Below are positions 48,059 through 58,580 of a stretch of DNA of 64,000 nucleotides, piece after piece. A program made the position numbers and the translations under genes. Position 1 is the stretch's first letter, and each line of letters starts with the position of its first letter. The DNA comes from Atopsyche davidsoni (Eukaryota > Arthropoda > Insecta > Trichoptera > Hydrobiosidae). The stretch spans positions 15,314,001 through 15,378,000 of the forward strand of contig JAILWY010000012.1 of NCBI GenBank assembly GCA_022113835.1. The letters are read 5' to 3'. The notes under the pieces are model-generated. The model did no database searches, was not told the origin of the DNA, and saw only the letters and a program-made list of their open reading frames with translations.

Positions 48059-50860
48059 CAAATATTTTCAAATGAAATGCTTAGTATGGGAAAATATTTT
48101 ATTTTCTTATAGTGAGTTAGTTTTTATTTTTTTATTTTATTTATTTTTTATTGGTTATTTTAAATTTATAAATACTTGAATATGTTGTTATAATTTACTT
48201 GTTACTTGTATTTTTAATTATACTTAAAATACTGTTTTTATTCTTATAATATGCCTGTTATGTTTTATTTTTTTGTTTCAAAATATTTATTATTTTATAA
48301 GTATTTTATAGTCAAAAATATTCTTCAACATTTTACAATTTTGCATTTATACATGCGTATTGTTACAACATTTATTTACTATTTAAACGCATACATCATA
48401 ACACAATAAATCTTTTTTAAATTTATTAGGATAAAAAATATTTATTACATATAGTTTTCTAAAACTACTTTCTGATATACAATAAAAAATATTTTTAAAT
48501 TAAATCTTATTTTTATATAAATTATTTTGATTTTATAAATAAATCACTCATATATCAACTACATATATAAATATTATACGACAGTTTATAACTTTTCTTT
48601 GCATATAATATGTATGGTTTCTGTGAGCTTTTAATGTCAAGTGTGACGGTTAAAAGTTTAGTATATATATAATTGGGATGATCTTGGTTACAAAGAGCTA
48701 CTTCATATATAGAATTACTTGGCTTTCCATGTCGTTTAGAAAGCCAAAAAGTGCAAACGAGCTTTCATATATTTTTTAGAGCTAGCTAACATTCACAAAG
48801 CATACTAAAATATATACTAGTAAACCGAATAGCGTCAAATGTGACGAATATCTTGAAGGTTTAGTCTTTAAAAGTCACAGTGAAAATTGAGAGGGCAATA
48901 TATAATATCAATTGCATGAAAAATTATAAAAAACTTGGAGGAGATTAAGACACACTAGGGATTATAGCACTAAGGGTGACGATGATACTATCTTAAACTC
49001 GCAATAAATATTCATCGTAGACCATCTTCACAAACGCCGGATTAACGTACTCAATTCTTAAAAAACTACAACATTGTGTCAGATAACATTTTATAACGGG
49101 TAGATGCAATGATTTACGGACACTTGTCTTAAATGATCAATAAATAAGTGTTTTGATAGATTTTCTATCTCCATTAAGAAGAGGTGATAAATCAAGGACG
49201 CCATGCACCGGCGCTGGGTGTGCTAATGCTAAGCGATAATAATCATAAGAATTTTTACGATAGAATCATTCAAATTGGATGTAAAGTAACGTATAGAAGA
49301 TGTTCTTTTTTTCTGAATACACGAAAAAGTAGTTAGTAACTTTTTTATTCTAGTAATACGATAATAAATTACATCTTTTTATTTTGTCTTCTTGCAAATT
49401 TGACTGCTTATTTCTTGGGTTTTCTAATCATTCGTAGATATTCGTCCAATTGTAAAAAGGCCATAATTTGTTGCACGTTTGTCCTTAGTATAAAATGACA
49501 AAGAAATCTTTCTACAATGTTGAAAAGCAGCAACCATTTTTACAGGGACCAGTTTTCTGGAAATAAATGATTGCCCGAAATATATTTTTTTCTGCTCGCA
49601 CTAAACTTAACTGCTCAAGAAAATCATTGAAAGAATATACTCTCTTATTTGCCTAGTCGTAAATGGTTATATCAATATTATATTTACTTGTAAGTCAAGA
49701 TCAAATATCCAATTTATATTAAAAATTCAAAGTATACAATCACCGAACCATGTAAACTTTAATAGTTTTCATAGTTTCGGTTATTCACACATCCTTTATT
49801 TTTATTAATTTTGGATGAAACCATGAAAATATTTTATAAGAGATAATACATGATAATATCTTAATTTATTCTCAAACTGAGAGAACGTCTCTACAAGTTT
49901 CATATTTACTCAATAAAAATAATGTATGTTAATTTTTGTCAACTTTTATTAAATTTATTATTTATATTTGATATTTATTTTTTTATTAAAAAGAATTCAT
50001 GTTCACCTAATTATGCTTATCTACAAGGAAGCTAAAGCAACATAAACAATAAATCTTTCAGTATATCTCGCTGTCACCACATTAATATTAATGTAACTCT
50101 TTTTAAAAAATATCGTATAAAAAATTACATGCAATTTTAATTCTAATTATCAAAATAAGCAGGTTTATAAGAGGACACTCTGTTGATGTTCTAACAATTC
50201 CATAATGCACCTTTCACTGTCGGTGATTTAGATGGCATCAAAAAAAAGAAACCAAAATTTCAACAGCCCGATTACATTACTTCAGGCAAAATGGAAAAAG
50301 CAATATTTTAGATAGGATATTACAACAAATCCAGTTAATATATTAATAGAATCATTTGATTTATAATTATAATATTTTATAAGCCATTCTCGATTTCAGT
50401 ATTCGTCTCCTTTTAATACTTTGATTTATTGTACTGAACGACACCTTCAGGTGAATAATTTTTATATTATATTCAACTCTTTGACCTTCTGCTCTAAATA
50501 GGAAAAACAGAATATACAAAATAAAATTAATAAAATAACTTCTTTTGTATGTTCATTAGATAGAGGATTTGAAAATTATACACATGGAGTGTCCTGCTTT
50601 AGGAAAATAAAAAAAATATTGAAGCTAATGAGCACTTTTTTGTGTTGAATAATTTTAAAATATGTTTCAAGATATTCTAGCATTTATATACTAAATAAGT
50701 TTTATCTCAGTGTTTTTTTTTTAAATTTAATATTTTATTTAAACACACCTTACATTACGGTTTCTCTTTCAATGATAGTCGCTTTAGTTTGAAAAAAAAT
50801 TCGTGAGTTTTAATTATCCACATTGTGTTTAATGTTATTTTAAATACTATTTTGTACACT
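48059..50860. other. AT-rich desert, no gene seen
   Basis: A/T-rich. A perfect 9-pair hairpin TTGGCTTTC / GAAAGCCAA with an 11-base loop lies at 48719-48747, too short for a microRNA precursor. No coding frame over 60 codons. Confidence 0.55.
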
Positions 50861-50864
50861 ATTC

Positions 50865-51310
50865 CAACAAAGACGCCACGGAGGGTGAATGCATTAACGG
50901 CTCCTTATACATTTAAATTCTTTCGATCACGAAAAAAGTCACTCAATTCGTACTTAAAAAGGCCTATCGTACGGAGATACGATGATAATATGTCCAGGAG
51001 GTCGCGGCGGGCCTGAACCGCATACCCGTTGGGAAACACTTTGCCATGTCGGGCGGCTCCGAGAAAGGGCCATCTGCCTTTACGTAACTGGACAAAAACT
51101 TGAACGAGAGGCCAGAGAAAAACCCTGCAATTTTTACGACATATTAAGAAGACGATTATACACGGCGGGCATGCGTTTTGTACACAATAAATTATTTTGA
51201 CTTCTTTAAGGCGCCCGCCGAATACTACCTGCGTACAATTACACATTATCGAGCTGACCTGGATCTGGAGTCCGCCGCCGTAGATTATCGTAATTACCTA
51301 TTGTAAATCG
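50865..51310. promoter_or_regulatory. Large GC-rich candidate regulatory island
   Basis: A 440 bp island with CpG clusters (GGTCGCGGCGGGCCTG) and, at its right end, the palindrome GTAATTAC (51290-51297). Open frames of 113, 72 and 63 codons overlap on both strands; none resembles a protein family. The size and simultaneous openness fit a conserved noncoding element better than an exon, but an exon cannot be excluded without comparison. Confidence 0.3.
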
Positions 51311-51630
51311 TAATTTAATCATATTATTTAAGATTTAATATTTTTCGTGTGTATAATCTCATCTATTATTTTGTGAACCGCTTTCTTTTGGGCGAACGGC
51401 GCTCTTTGTTCATTAAAAGTCTGCGCTTAAAAAACTACAATATATGTCATCAGTCTTGTCTAAGCGACACCTCAAATTAATTTTAAATGATATATTTAGC
51501 GTTAAAAAGCGTTATTTAAAAAAAATACTATATCGAAATTTTTGAAATCTGTTTCAACTTTGAACTGTTAATTATAGAAGCATGAATGATGATTCTATTT
51601 TTATTTTACTTTACACGAGCGCACATTTCT
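51311..51630. other. AT-rich spacer, no gene seen
   Basis: A/T-rich linking sequence with no feature I can identify. Confidence 0.55.
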
Positions 51631-52039
51631 AATATTTGCTTTAAACTTCGATAACTCAAACTGTTCTCAGATATAAATCTCAATAACCTGATTATGACAT
51701 TTTTTTCTATTCAAATCAGAGTTAAACTTTTTAAGAATATTAATGTAAAGTAAGTATTTATTTTTTAAATTCATTTTATTCGTTTTTACTATAAAATTGA
51801 ATTCTAGTAACATTGTGTATTGATAATAAATTTATCGACTTATTTATTTGTTAATCTATACATTACACTTATAATTATCACAGTTGAAAGAAGCATTTTG
51901 CAAACCAAAGAACTGATGAAGCAAACTGCTTTCATTTAGAAATTTGCTACTATTTTCCGAGCTAACAATTTATTTATTTTTACTTTAAGTTGTCAACACT
52001 TTTCATCGACCTGCACTGTATTGAGACTATAAAATTGAT
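51631..52039 (+). repeat. Direct repeat, copy 1 (about 405 bp)
   Basis: Matches 53860-54263 over its full length with scattered substitutions and small indels. Shared landmarks are AATATTTGCTTTAAAC, TCAATAACCTGATTATGA, AAAGAAGCATTTTGCAAACC and CATCGACCTGCACTGTATTG. Ends are not TG...CA, there is no matching short duplication at the outer edges, and no open frame lies inside, so it does not look like a long terminal repeat. A duplicated segment or an unnamed interspersed repeat. Confidence 0.8.
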
Positions 52040-52545
52040 TAAAAAATTTACGAACTGCGTGAAAGTGCATTTTTATATTAAAATTTCACTGCGTGGCACT
52101 GGTAGATAATATCAAGGGTTGCAATGTCTACAGAAATACGTCCTTTTTATACAATGATTACCATTTATTTCGGTAGAAAGGGGTGTGCGTTTTTTTTTAA
52201 ATATGCAAGTCTATAATATATTGGAAATCAAGAAAAATATTACTAAACACAAATAATGTTTTTTATCTTAATCGAAATTTATTATTTAATTGTTACGATT
52301 CTGTGCGTGGTTCAGAAAAAAAACATCCAATTAATGATCTACCGATGTTGTGAAGAAAGTTACACTGTGTAACATTGAAAATTGTATTAACTTGAACTCT
52401 AGGAATTAAAAACCTGAGCTTGTTGATGCATAACGAAGTGCAGTTGTTTGACTGTTGAATTGAACACTAAAAAATATCCTAAATCAAACTTAACAACCTT
52501 AGCAACATTCTTCATACATTACAAATATCCTGAGCAATAATTTGT
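52040..52545. other. Spacer between repeats, no gene seen
   Basis: A/T-rich sequence separating the first direct repeat from a ribozyme-family fragment. No coding frame or RNA gene. Confidence 0.5.
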
Positions 52546-52548
52546 TAT

Positions 52549-52680
52549 TGGTTACCGGTTTCACCAACCTTTCACATTGGCATTATCAAACAGAATTTTA
52601 ATATCATATCATATTGAATAATAAAAATCTTTATATGGAAAAATCACTCACGTATTTTACTTATTATTTAAAACTAGAAA
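52549..52680 (-). mobile_element. Ribozyme-family fragment, rearranged
   Basis: Minus-strand ribozyme-like stem (52552-52589, TTACCGGTTTCACCAACC on plus) adjoins, about 45 bp on, a plus-strand piece of the family's downstream part (GGAAAAATCACTCACGTATT). The opposed orientation repeats the inverted arrangements seen at 14.2, 17.2 and 19.9 kb. Substitutions in the stem (CACCAACC for CGCCAACC) show decay. Confidence 0.5.
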
Positions 52681-53299
52681 TGTAGCCCTTCATAAAATGA
52701 CGTATTCGATGAACGATGCAATAGTGTTTGAACATATGTTTGACTGACAATTAGATGAATATTTGTTTTTATTTTGTACACATATATTTTGAATAACCGG
52801 ATATTAATTTCTAAAGCAAAGCCATTCTAGGAAATATCACATTTCGTGTCACAAACATCGAATCACTTTCACTGCACTGTTCTTTATTAGATGCAGTCTT
52901 TATCACGTTCAATTGTGCTATTCTTTTTTAATTACGTTTGCTGTGCTTAGACGGTGTTATTTTTTTAGAAGACATTTTAAGTCATTAATTATGTGATTAA
53001 TAATTTCTAACGCAACTAAAAAATAAAATTGGTACTAGTGTCAAGCTGACATAAACTGGAAATTTCTTAGAAGCATCATATTTTGTTTTTTTGTAAAAAT
53101 TCAAAATTTGAAATTCTCGCTGTGAACAACAGAATAATATAATTCGTACATAAAGCATATTTGATAGTTTTATTTAATTAGTTTATGAATGAAAATATTA
53201 TCCTATCGTCTTGAAATTCGGCACATAACTGCGGAAAATCTCACTGAACTTGCGTTGCGTTGTATCTTTTAAGATATTCTATAGAGAAGCAAAAAAATA

Positions 53300-53323
53300 A
53301 ACATACACGCACACACACACACA
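53300..53323. repeat. CA microsatellite
   Basis: An ACATACACGCACACACACAC tract, mostly perfect CA dinucleotides, immediately upstream of a ribozyme-family fragment. Confidence 0.8.
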
Positions 53324-53342
53324 ATGGCTATTATTGTAGTAG

Positions 53343-53393
53343 ATATTAAAATGGAATTCCACCAAGTACTCTCTGTCAAAAATATTGAATTTC
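53343..53393 (+). mobile_element. Ribozyme-family ORF-start fragment
   Basis: Only the terminal part remains: ATTAAAATGG with ATG at 53351, MEFHQVLSVKNIEF coding, ending at GAATTTC. The ribozyme part is absent. It ends at the same base as the 14.3, 14.8 and 17.3 kb copies, which supports that base as the element's true boundary. Confidence 0.5.
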
Positions 53394-53454
53394 TAATAAT
53401 TTGTCTGGTGAAAAATCGGCATTGTTTAAATGTATATCTAAAATTTTTATATTT

Positions 53455-53665
53455 TTTTGTAAATTGAGTGAGCATTAAGACGTCCTGGCAGTCAGGGGCC
53501 GTCTCCGGGCCCGACGATAATGCGCTGTGACAAAACAACTCGCAGGCGCTACGCCATGAAAACGGTTTTTTCCGAGACCGGCGGCCGCGAACTTTCTCCG
53601 TCGCAGGTGACGAATTCCCGTCGGGCAGTTCAGGCATTTTAAACGAATCAACCCATTTAGTCATA
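53455..53665. other. GC-rich island
   Basis: CpG-rich island inside the interval between the two direct repeats. A 131-codon minus frame (53269-53664) spans island, ribozyme-family fragment and CA repeat, so its peptide is a composite and not a gene. Candidate regulatory element. Confidence 0.3.
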
Positions 53666-53829
53666 TCAAGATTTTTAAAACTGTGCCCTTCGCGTATGGG
53701 CTCGGTGGCTTTTTGCCACGTCGCAAAAAATATTTGACAATATTATATTCAATTCAAATAAGGCTAATAAGGAAGTCGCCATTCTTGCAGCTGGCATTGT
53801 TGCATTTTATGATAATTTTACGTTGGTTA

Positions 53830-53851
<22 letters not shown>
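53830..53851. repeat. TA microsatellite
   Basis: Eleven TA dinucleotides followed by a T run, directly abutting the second direct-repeat copy. Confidence 0.85.
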
Positions 53852-53859
<8 letters not shown>

Positions 53860-53861
<2 letters not shown>

Positions 53862-54263
53862 TATTTGCTTTAAACATCGATAACTCAAACTATTCTCGGA
53901 TATAATAAACATCAATAACCTGATTATGATAGTTTTTTTCTATTCAAACCAACTTTTAAAGAATATTAATGTAAATTTTTTTTTTTTTTTTTTTAATTCA
54001 TTTTATTAGTTTTTACTATAAAACTAAATTATCGTGACATTAAGAAATAAAATAATTTTATCGACTTATTTTACTAGTTAATCTATACATCTTACTTATA
54101 ATTATCACACTTGAAAGAAGCATTTTGCAAACCAAAGAACTGAAAAAGAAAACTGCTTTCATTTTGATTTTGCTACTATTTTCCGAGCTAACAATTTTTT
54201 TTTTTACTTTGAGTTGTAAACAGTTTTCATCGACCTGCACTGTATTGAGACTATAAAATTAAT
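53860..54263 (+). repeat. Direct repeat, copy 2 (about 405 bp)
   Basis: Second copy of the sequence at 51631-52039, same orientation, about 2.2 kb away. It differs by a long T run near 53960-53978 and several small indels. The two copies are diverged enough that the duplication is not recent. Confidence 0.8.
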
Positions 54264-56400
54264 ACATTTTTCATATATATATATATCATTTTTGAATCCT
54301 CATTCATTTGGGATATACAAAACTGCGCAACCTAACCTGGGTTACATTATATTAATATACTGCTGTATCATGAGCTCGTTGACTTGTATCTGTTTAAAAC
54401 AGTTTTTCGTACATTTTACATTAGGTCCCACATAAATCACGAAGGTTTTGATGTATTTAATTTTATGTCCATTGATAGACCAAAATTTTGTAAAAGTCTT
54501 TGTTTAATCTATAATGATCATCATTTTTATGTATGTGTTCATTTACTTTTTTTTATATATTTTCAAGCCAGTATTACTGGATTAAAAATTAATATTTAAA
54601 TCTAAATGAGAGACTTTAAACATAGTATTACAAGTAGGCATATGTATTTAATATAAATGATCTTAGTTTATCAAATGGACATGTACTTTGTACAATGTAT
54701 TATTGTAATTCGTGAGCGAGTAGACAACCACCCACAAATAAGGTTATTCTGCGTAAAGGTAAAACAAGTTCTACAGTTGCTACTTTTATTTTAAATTGTT
54801 TTCCATATCCTTTTGCAAATGCAGTATTTATAAACTAATGAAGTCAAACAAAAAAGGTTTATGGCCTATAGGAGTTATGGTTATTTTTCTTTAACTCTCT
54901 AAAAGTTATTTTATTTTATTACAAGTAGAAAAAGATATTACAATTTAATTGTAAAATTTGAATTCATTATATGCATGTTTATTTGTTATAATTCGCATCA
55001 TTACAATGGTGTAAAAATATTTTTTATGCGTTGATAAATCTTCCCTGTTTTGATAGACAGGTACGAGTATTTGTTTTTAATTCAATTAAATGTTTTTACA
55101 GAGTAAAAATACGGATCCACTTTTCGTGTAGAAGAATTTTACAGAATTAACGGCACTGCCCTTCAGAGACGACGCACCGTCGTTTAGCCTGTTCAGTAAT
55201 TTTTGAAAATGACCAAAATGAATGCGGACGATGGGCACTTTACAAACGCCCGGTGCTTTGGTGCTTCTGCCTGAAAAACTTTTACATTCCTCTCGCAGGT
55301 ACTCTTAGGTCATGAATCAACAAGCAATAAACATTAAATAAAGAGTGTAATAAAACTAATGGGATCACATGGAATAAAAACTACATAATATTAAATCTTA
55401 TGTCTATGAGATTGCGGACATATCTAACAGCGAGAGCTTTCACTGTAGAGTTTTTAGTCTGACGAATATATCTATGTTGTCTTGTCGCAAATATAATTAA
55501 CAAAGACGGAATTTTATTTATAAAATGCTCAAATCAAATTAACAAAATGTCAAAAGGAATTGTGCATATATAAAAGGTTTTGTGCATATAAGCTTAAGAA
55601 AATGGCCCGATATCTTTGAATTTATTTATTTTGAATAAACAAAAGAATTACCTATTCAATATTTTTAAAAACTATCCCAAACTGTAAATATTGTTTTCGG
55701 CTACATTGATACTGGAAATTCGAAAATTTACAAAAAAGAATATTTGGTGTAAAGATAAAATCAATCTGCGTTTTTGTGACGTCATATTCAATGACTATGG
55801 CGTCAATAAGTCACTACTCAATTATGAATATGGATATACTAGTTAACTAAGAGTCACCCTTTAATTAAAATAATTGTACAGGTATTTTAGCTTTATTTAA
55901 TATGAATTAAAAGAAGTAAAAATATTTTTAGTTATAGCAAATGAAATGAAATTTATTTATACCCGCTACTCTTTTACTGCTATTAAAATAACAACCCCCA
56001 GAACTTGAATTACCACAGGAATGAAATTATTGAATGATATCAAAGTTTTTTTAATTCTTTAATGAATTATTTTCATTTTGAATATTACACTCGAACCATT
56101 GAATTGAAGTTTTTTTTATTATTAATGAGCTGTGCTTTTTTTAGTATTAAAAATATTTGTTTATCGTGAACAAGTCTGTGTGGCAAGCTTTTTAATCACG
56201 AGTAGTAAAATCCGTTATAAGAAATTAACATAATGCATATTCTATATTGCTTTAAACTACAAAGTTGTCACAAGTTCTTACTAAAAAATGTGTAATATTT
56301 TTGTAGCTTTATTAAAATAATTTTAAAGGTTAAAAAATATTGATACAACTACGAAAAGATTTTCGAAAAATTCCGAAAATTCACTTGTAACGGCGTATAA
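54264..56400. other. AT-rich spacer with one island
   Basis: A/T-rich except for a balanced island at about 55130-55330 (GACGACGCACCGTCGTTTAG, partly self-complementary). A perfect CRE word TGACGTCA lies at 55777-55784. The 71-codon frame 54384-54599 is unrecognised. No gene supported. Confidence 0.5.
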
Positions 56401-56439
56401 AAATTGAACACAATTAGGTCAAGTGCTAATTATACAGGA

Positions 56440-56565
56440 AGCTTTCATGCCGGTACGTTAAGGGTTGGTCACGGGATATCAGGTGTGTCTGCCACGTGTT
56501 CTCAGGTGTGTCTGGACAAGACATTGCAAGACCTTCACCTGGTTGAATCCACTTTGAAATTTTAA
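56440..56565 (+). promoter_or_regulatory. Candidate T-box / E-box cluster
   Basis: The 14-base word TCAGGTGTGTCTG(C/G) occurs twice, at 56479-56492 and 56502-56515, 23 bases apart, with a CACGTG E-box between them and CACCTGG shortly after. AGGTGTG is the T-box half-site core (established). Exact repetition on one face spacing of about two helical turns suggests a binding cluster; function is inferred. Confidence 0.35.
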
Positions 56566-57725
56566 ATTTCGGGATACATATCCGCTCTTTTTTTTATGAG
56601 AATGTGCACGCACTCAATTCATTATCGTTTTTAGAGCAAAGCATTAAAAAAAATTTATGATAATATCAATAAGTATAATAAAATGATGATTATAATGTTT
56701 TTAAATATTTAATTTCACTAAACTCAAAAAACCACATTTTAAAAAATCAGTATATTTGCATACCATCGTGCAAGTGCAAATATCTGTCAATTAGTTATTT
56801 TATAAAATAATATAAATTAAAATTGAGTACATTTTTATTTAACATATAATACTCTATAAAAACGACCTATTACTAATTTTTAGGGTTTTTTGATTATTTC
56901 AATAACTTTTTCACACTATTTTTATACTAAAAAATCAGTAGCTTTTTATATTTCAAACAAAATATTAAGCAAATGAATTATAAATTATCAAGTTCAATAT
57001 TTAATAAGTGTAATTTATTCATATATAAATAAAACAATGTTATTTTTTTTACCTGTAATTATACCATTATATTATTATTTTACGAGACTTTATTTTTCAT
57101 GTTCATGGACTACACATCCACCCTTCACGGAAGCTTTCTCCATCTGACCTGCGCAATAAAAATTGTATCGGTGTAGAGGTTAAGACATTGGGTGAAAAAA
57201 CGATCCTAAGCAACATTTTTATTAAATTAATTTTCTAAATATTTATTATAAAATACAAAACGTATTTACAGTAATTGTTTTAATATTTTGCGTGATGTAG
57301 AAATTAGATTTCATGTTTTATATTTTAATTCATAAGTTTCTCGTTTTAACGTTATATGGTAAAACAATAAATTAAATGTGCTTAGAAACGAAAGCACATT
57401 TTTTTTTCAAATTATTGCTTAGATTCGCTGTCTAAATATTTACTTTCTTTCAAATGTATTTCATTAAGGTGAGCTTGACATGCATTAGGTATCCAGATTC
57501 TTTATTTACATGCATAGAGCTTTCTTTATTTCTTACATCTAGAAATGAAGACCGGGATACATAGATCAAACACGTGTTTTTGCTTACTTGCAGTAGCTGA
57601 TTTTAGCAATGATATTTAAAGCATTTGTTCAATATAATATTATGAGAACCATAAGCAGTCCCATACAGTACGTGTTTAACTGAAAAACGGATTTAATAGT
57701 TCTCGCAACACATTTAACCATATAT
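56566..57725. other. AT-rich spacer, no gene seen
   Basis: A/T-rich with a small mixed patch near 57110-57190. No frames over 60 codons. Confidence 0.6.
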
Positions 57726-57729
57726 TGAT

Positions 57730-57980
57730 TTTTTGTGAAGACCATCACAGTAAGTACGATTTTGCCTATACAGGTTTTATTTTTGATTGATATGATTAAG
57801 CACATTTTTTAAAATATTGAAAAATGATTAAAAAACTATCAGAAAAATATCACGATGATATTTTTCTATGAGTTTCTTTAATCATTTTTCAATATTTTAA
57901 AAACTGTACTTAATCATATCAATCAAAAATAAAACCTGTAAAGGCAAAATCGTGCTTACTGTGACGGTCTTCACAAAAAC
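57730..57980. repeat. Long inverted repeat of the tRNA-derived family's 3' part
   Basis: Arms of roughly 120 bases meet near 57855 with almost no spacer. Each arm is the body and 3' end of the tRNA-derived repeat: GTGAAGACC or GGTCTTCAC at the outside, then CCTGTA-AGGCAAAATCG, TCATATCAATCA, TTTTTCAATATTTT and GAGTTTCTTTAATC towards the centre. The tRNA-like head is absent. This is the palindromic counterpart of the head-to-head pair at 37.45-37.83 kb. Confidence 0.75.
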
Positions 57981-58112
57981 TCAATATATATTTAACAAGT
58001 GCGTGTATTGGCTAAATTCAATAGACTTTAAAATTAACAATATCCACATCGGATTAAATGCTTCACTTAGTACTTTGTTTTAAAAGTCTAGTATTGCAAG
58101 TCACACAATATT

Positions 58113-58290
58113 TAATTGGCATAATAAGTATGTTGGTTCACTTATTCGCTAAGTACCAGTGACTCTTTGGTATAATTGGGAATGCACCGGCCATGTAAGC
58201 TTTGGGGATGTGGGCTGTGTGATTTTTCTGAGAGTTTCTTTAATCATTTTTCAATATTTAAAAAAATGTACTTGGTCATATCAATCAGAT
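58113..58290 (+). repeat. tRNA-derived repeat (SINE-like), partial copy
   Basis: Keeps the upstream part (AATTGGCATAATAAGTATGTTG), the A-box region (GGTATAATTGGGAATGCACC), GCCATGTAAGCTTTGGGGAT, and the body, but the B box is lost in a short deletion between TGTGGG and TGTGTGATT. The 63-codon frame crossing it (58159-58350) is an artefact of the repeat. Confidence 0.6.
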
Positions 58291-58384
58291 TTAACCGATC
58301 CCGTGAATTCAAAACAACGTAAGAGTGCGATTGGCTTGCTTGAGCTTTAAATTTATATTATATTTATATTTTATATTTAAATGC

Positions 58385-58580
58385 TAAACGCCTGTTAGGG
58401 TGGCTTTTCGGGGAGCTCACCCTTAGGGCATGCGCCTTGAGCGGAGCGTACAATCAATATCCGAGCTATTTAAATCCGAATACGTCATCGGCCCAGCCGG
58501 GCTCGTGACGCGCTGGTGACGTCACCGGGGGTGAAGGAGGCTCCTCCACCTGGGAGCAACCTGTTCCGCGAAGGTTATTT
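58385..58580. promoter_or_regulatory. GC-rich island with perfect CRE palindrome
   Basis: Contains the 12-base palindrome GGTGACGTCACC (58515-58526) with a full CRE, TGACGTCA, plus a half-site GTGACGCG just before it and a GGAGG-CT-CCTCC stem at 58536-58547. CREs bind CREB/ATF factors and often lie in promoters (established). No TATA box or following exon is evident, so enhancer or promoter cannot be told apart. Confidence 0.35.

Noticed and set aside
48719..48747. Hairpin TTGGCTTTC/GAAAGCCAA as a microRNA precursor
   Set aside because: Only nine pairs, far shorter than a precursor stem, and no mature microRNA sequence I know.
50905..51246. 113-codon minus-strand frame
   Set aside because: Overlapped by two plus-strand frames, no domain, and inside a composition island.
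53269..53664. 131-codon minus-strand frame, the longest in the window
   Set aside because: It spans a GC island, a fragment of the ribozyme-like repeat and a CA microsatellite, so the peptide is a composite with no domain.
51631..54263. Pair of long terminal repeats of an LTR retrotransposon
   Set aside because: No TG...CA ends, no target-site duplication, no primer-binding site or polypurine tract and no coding between the copies.
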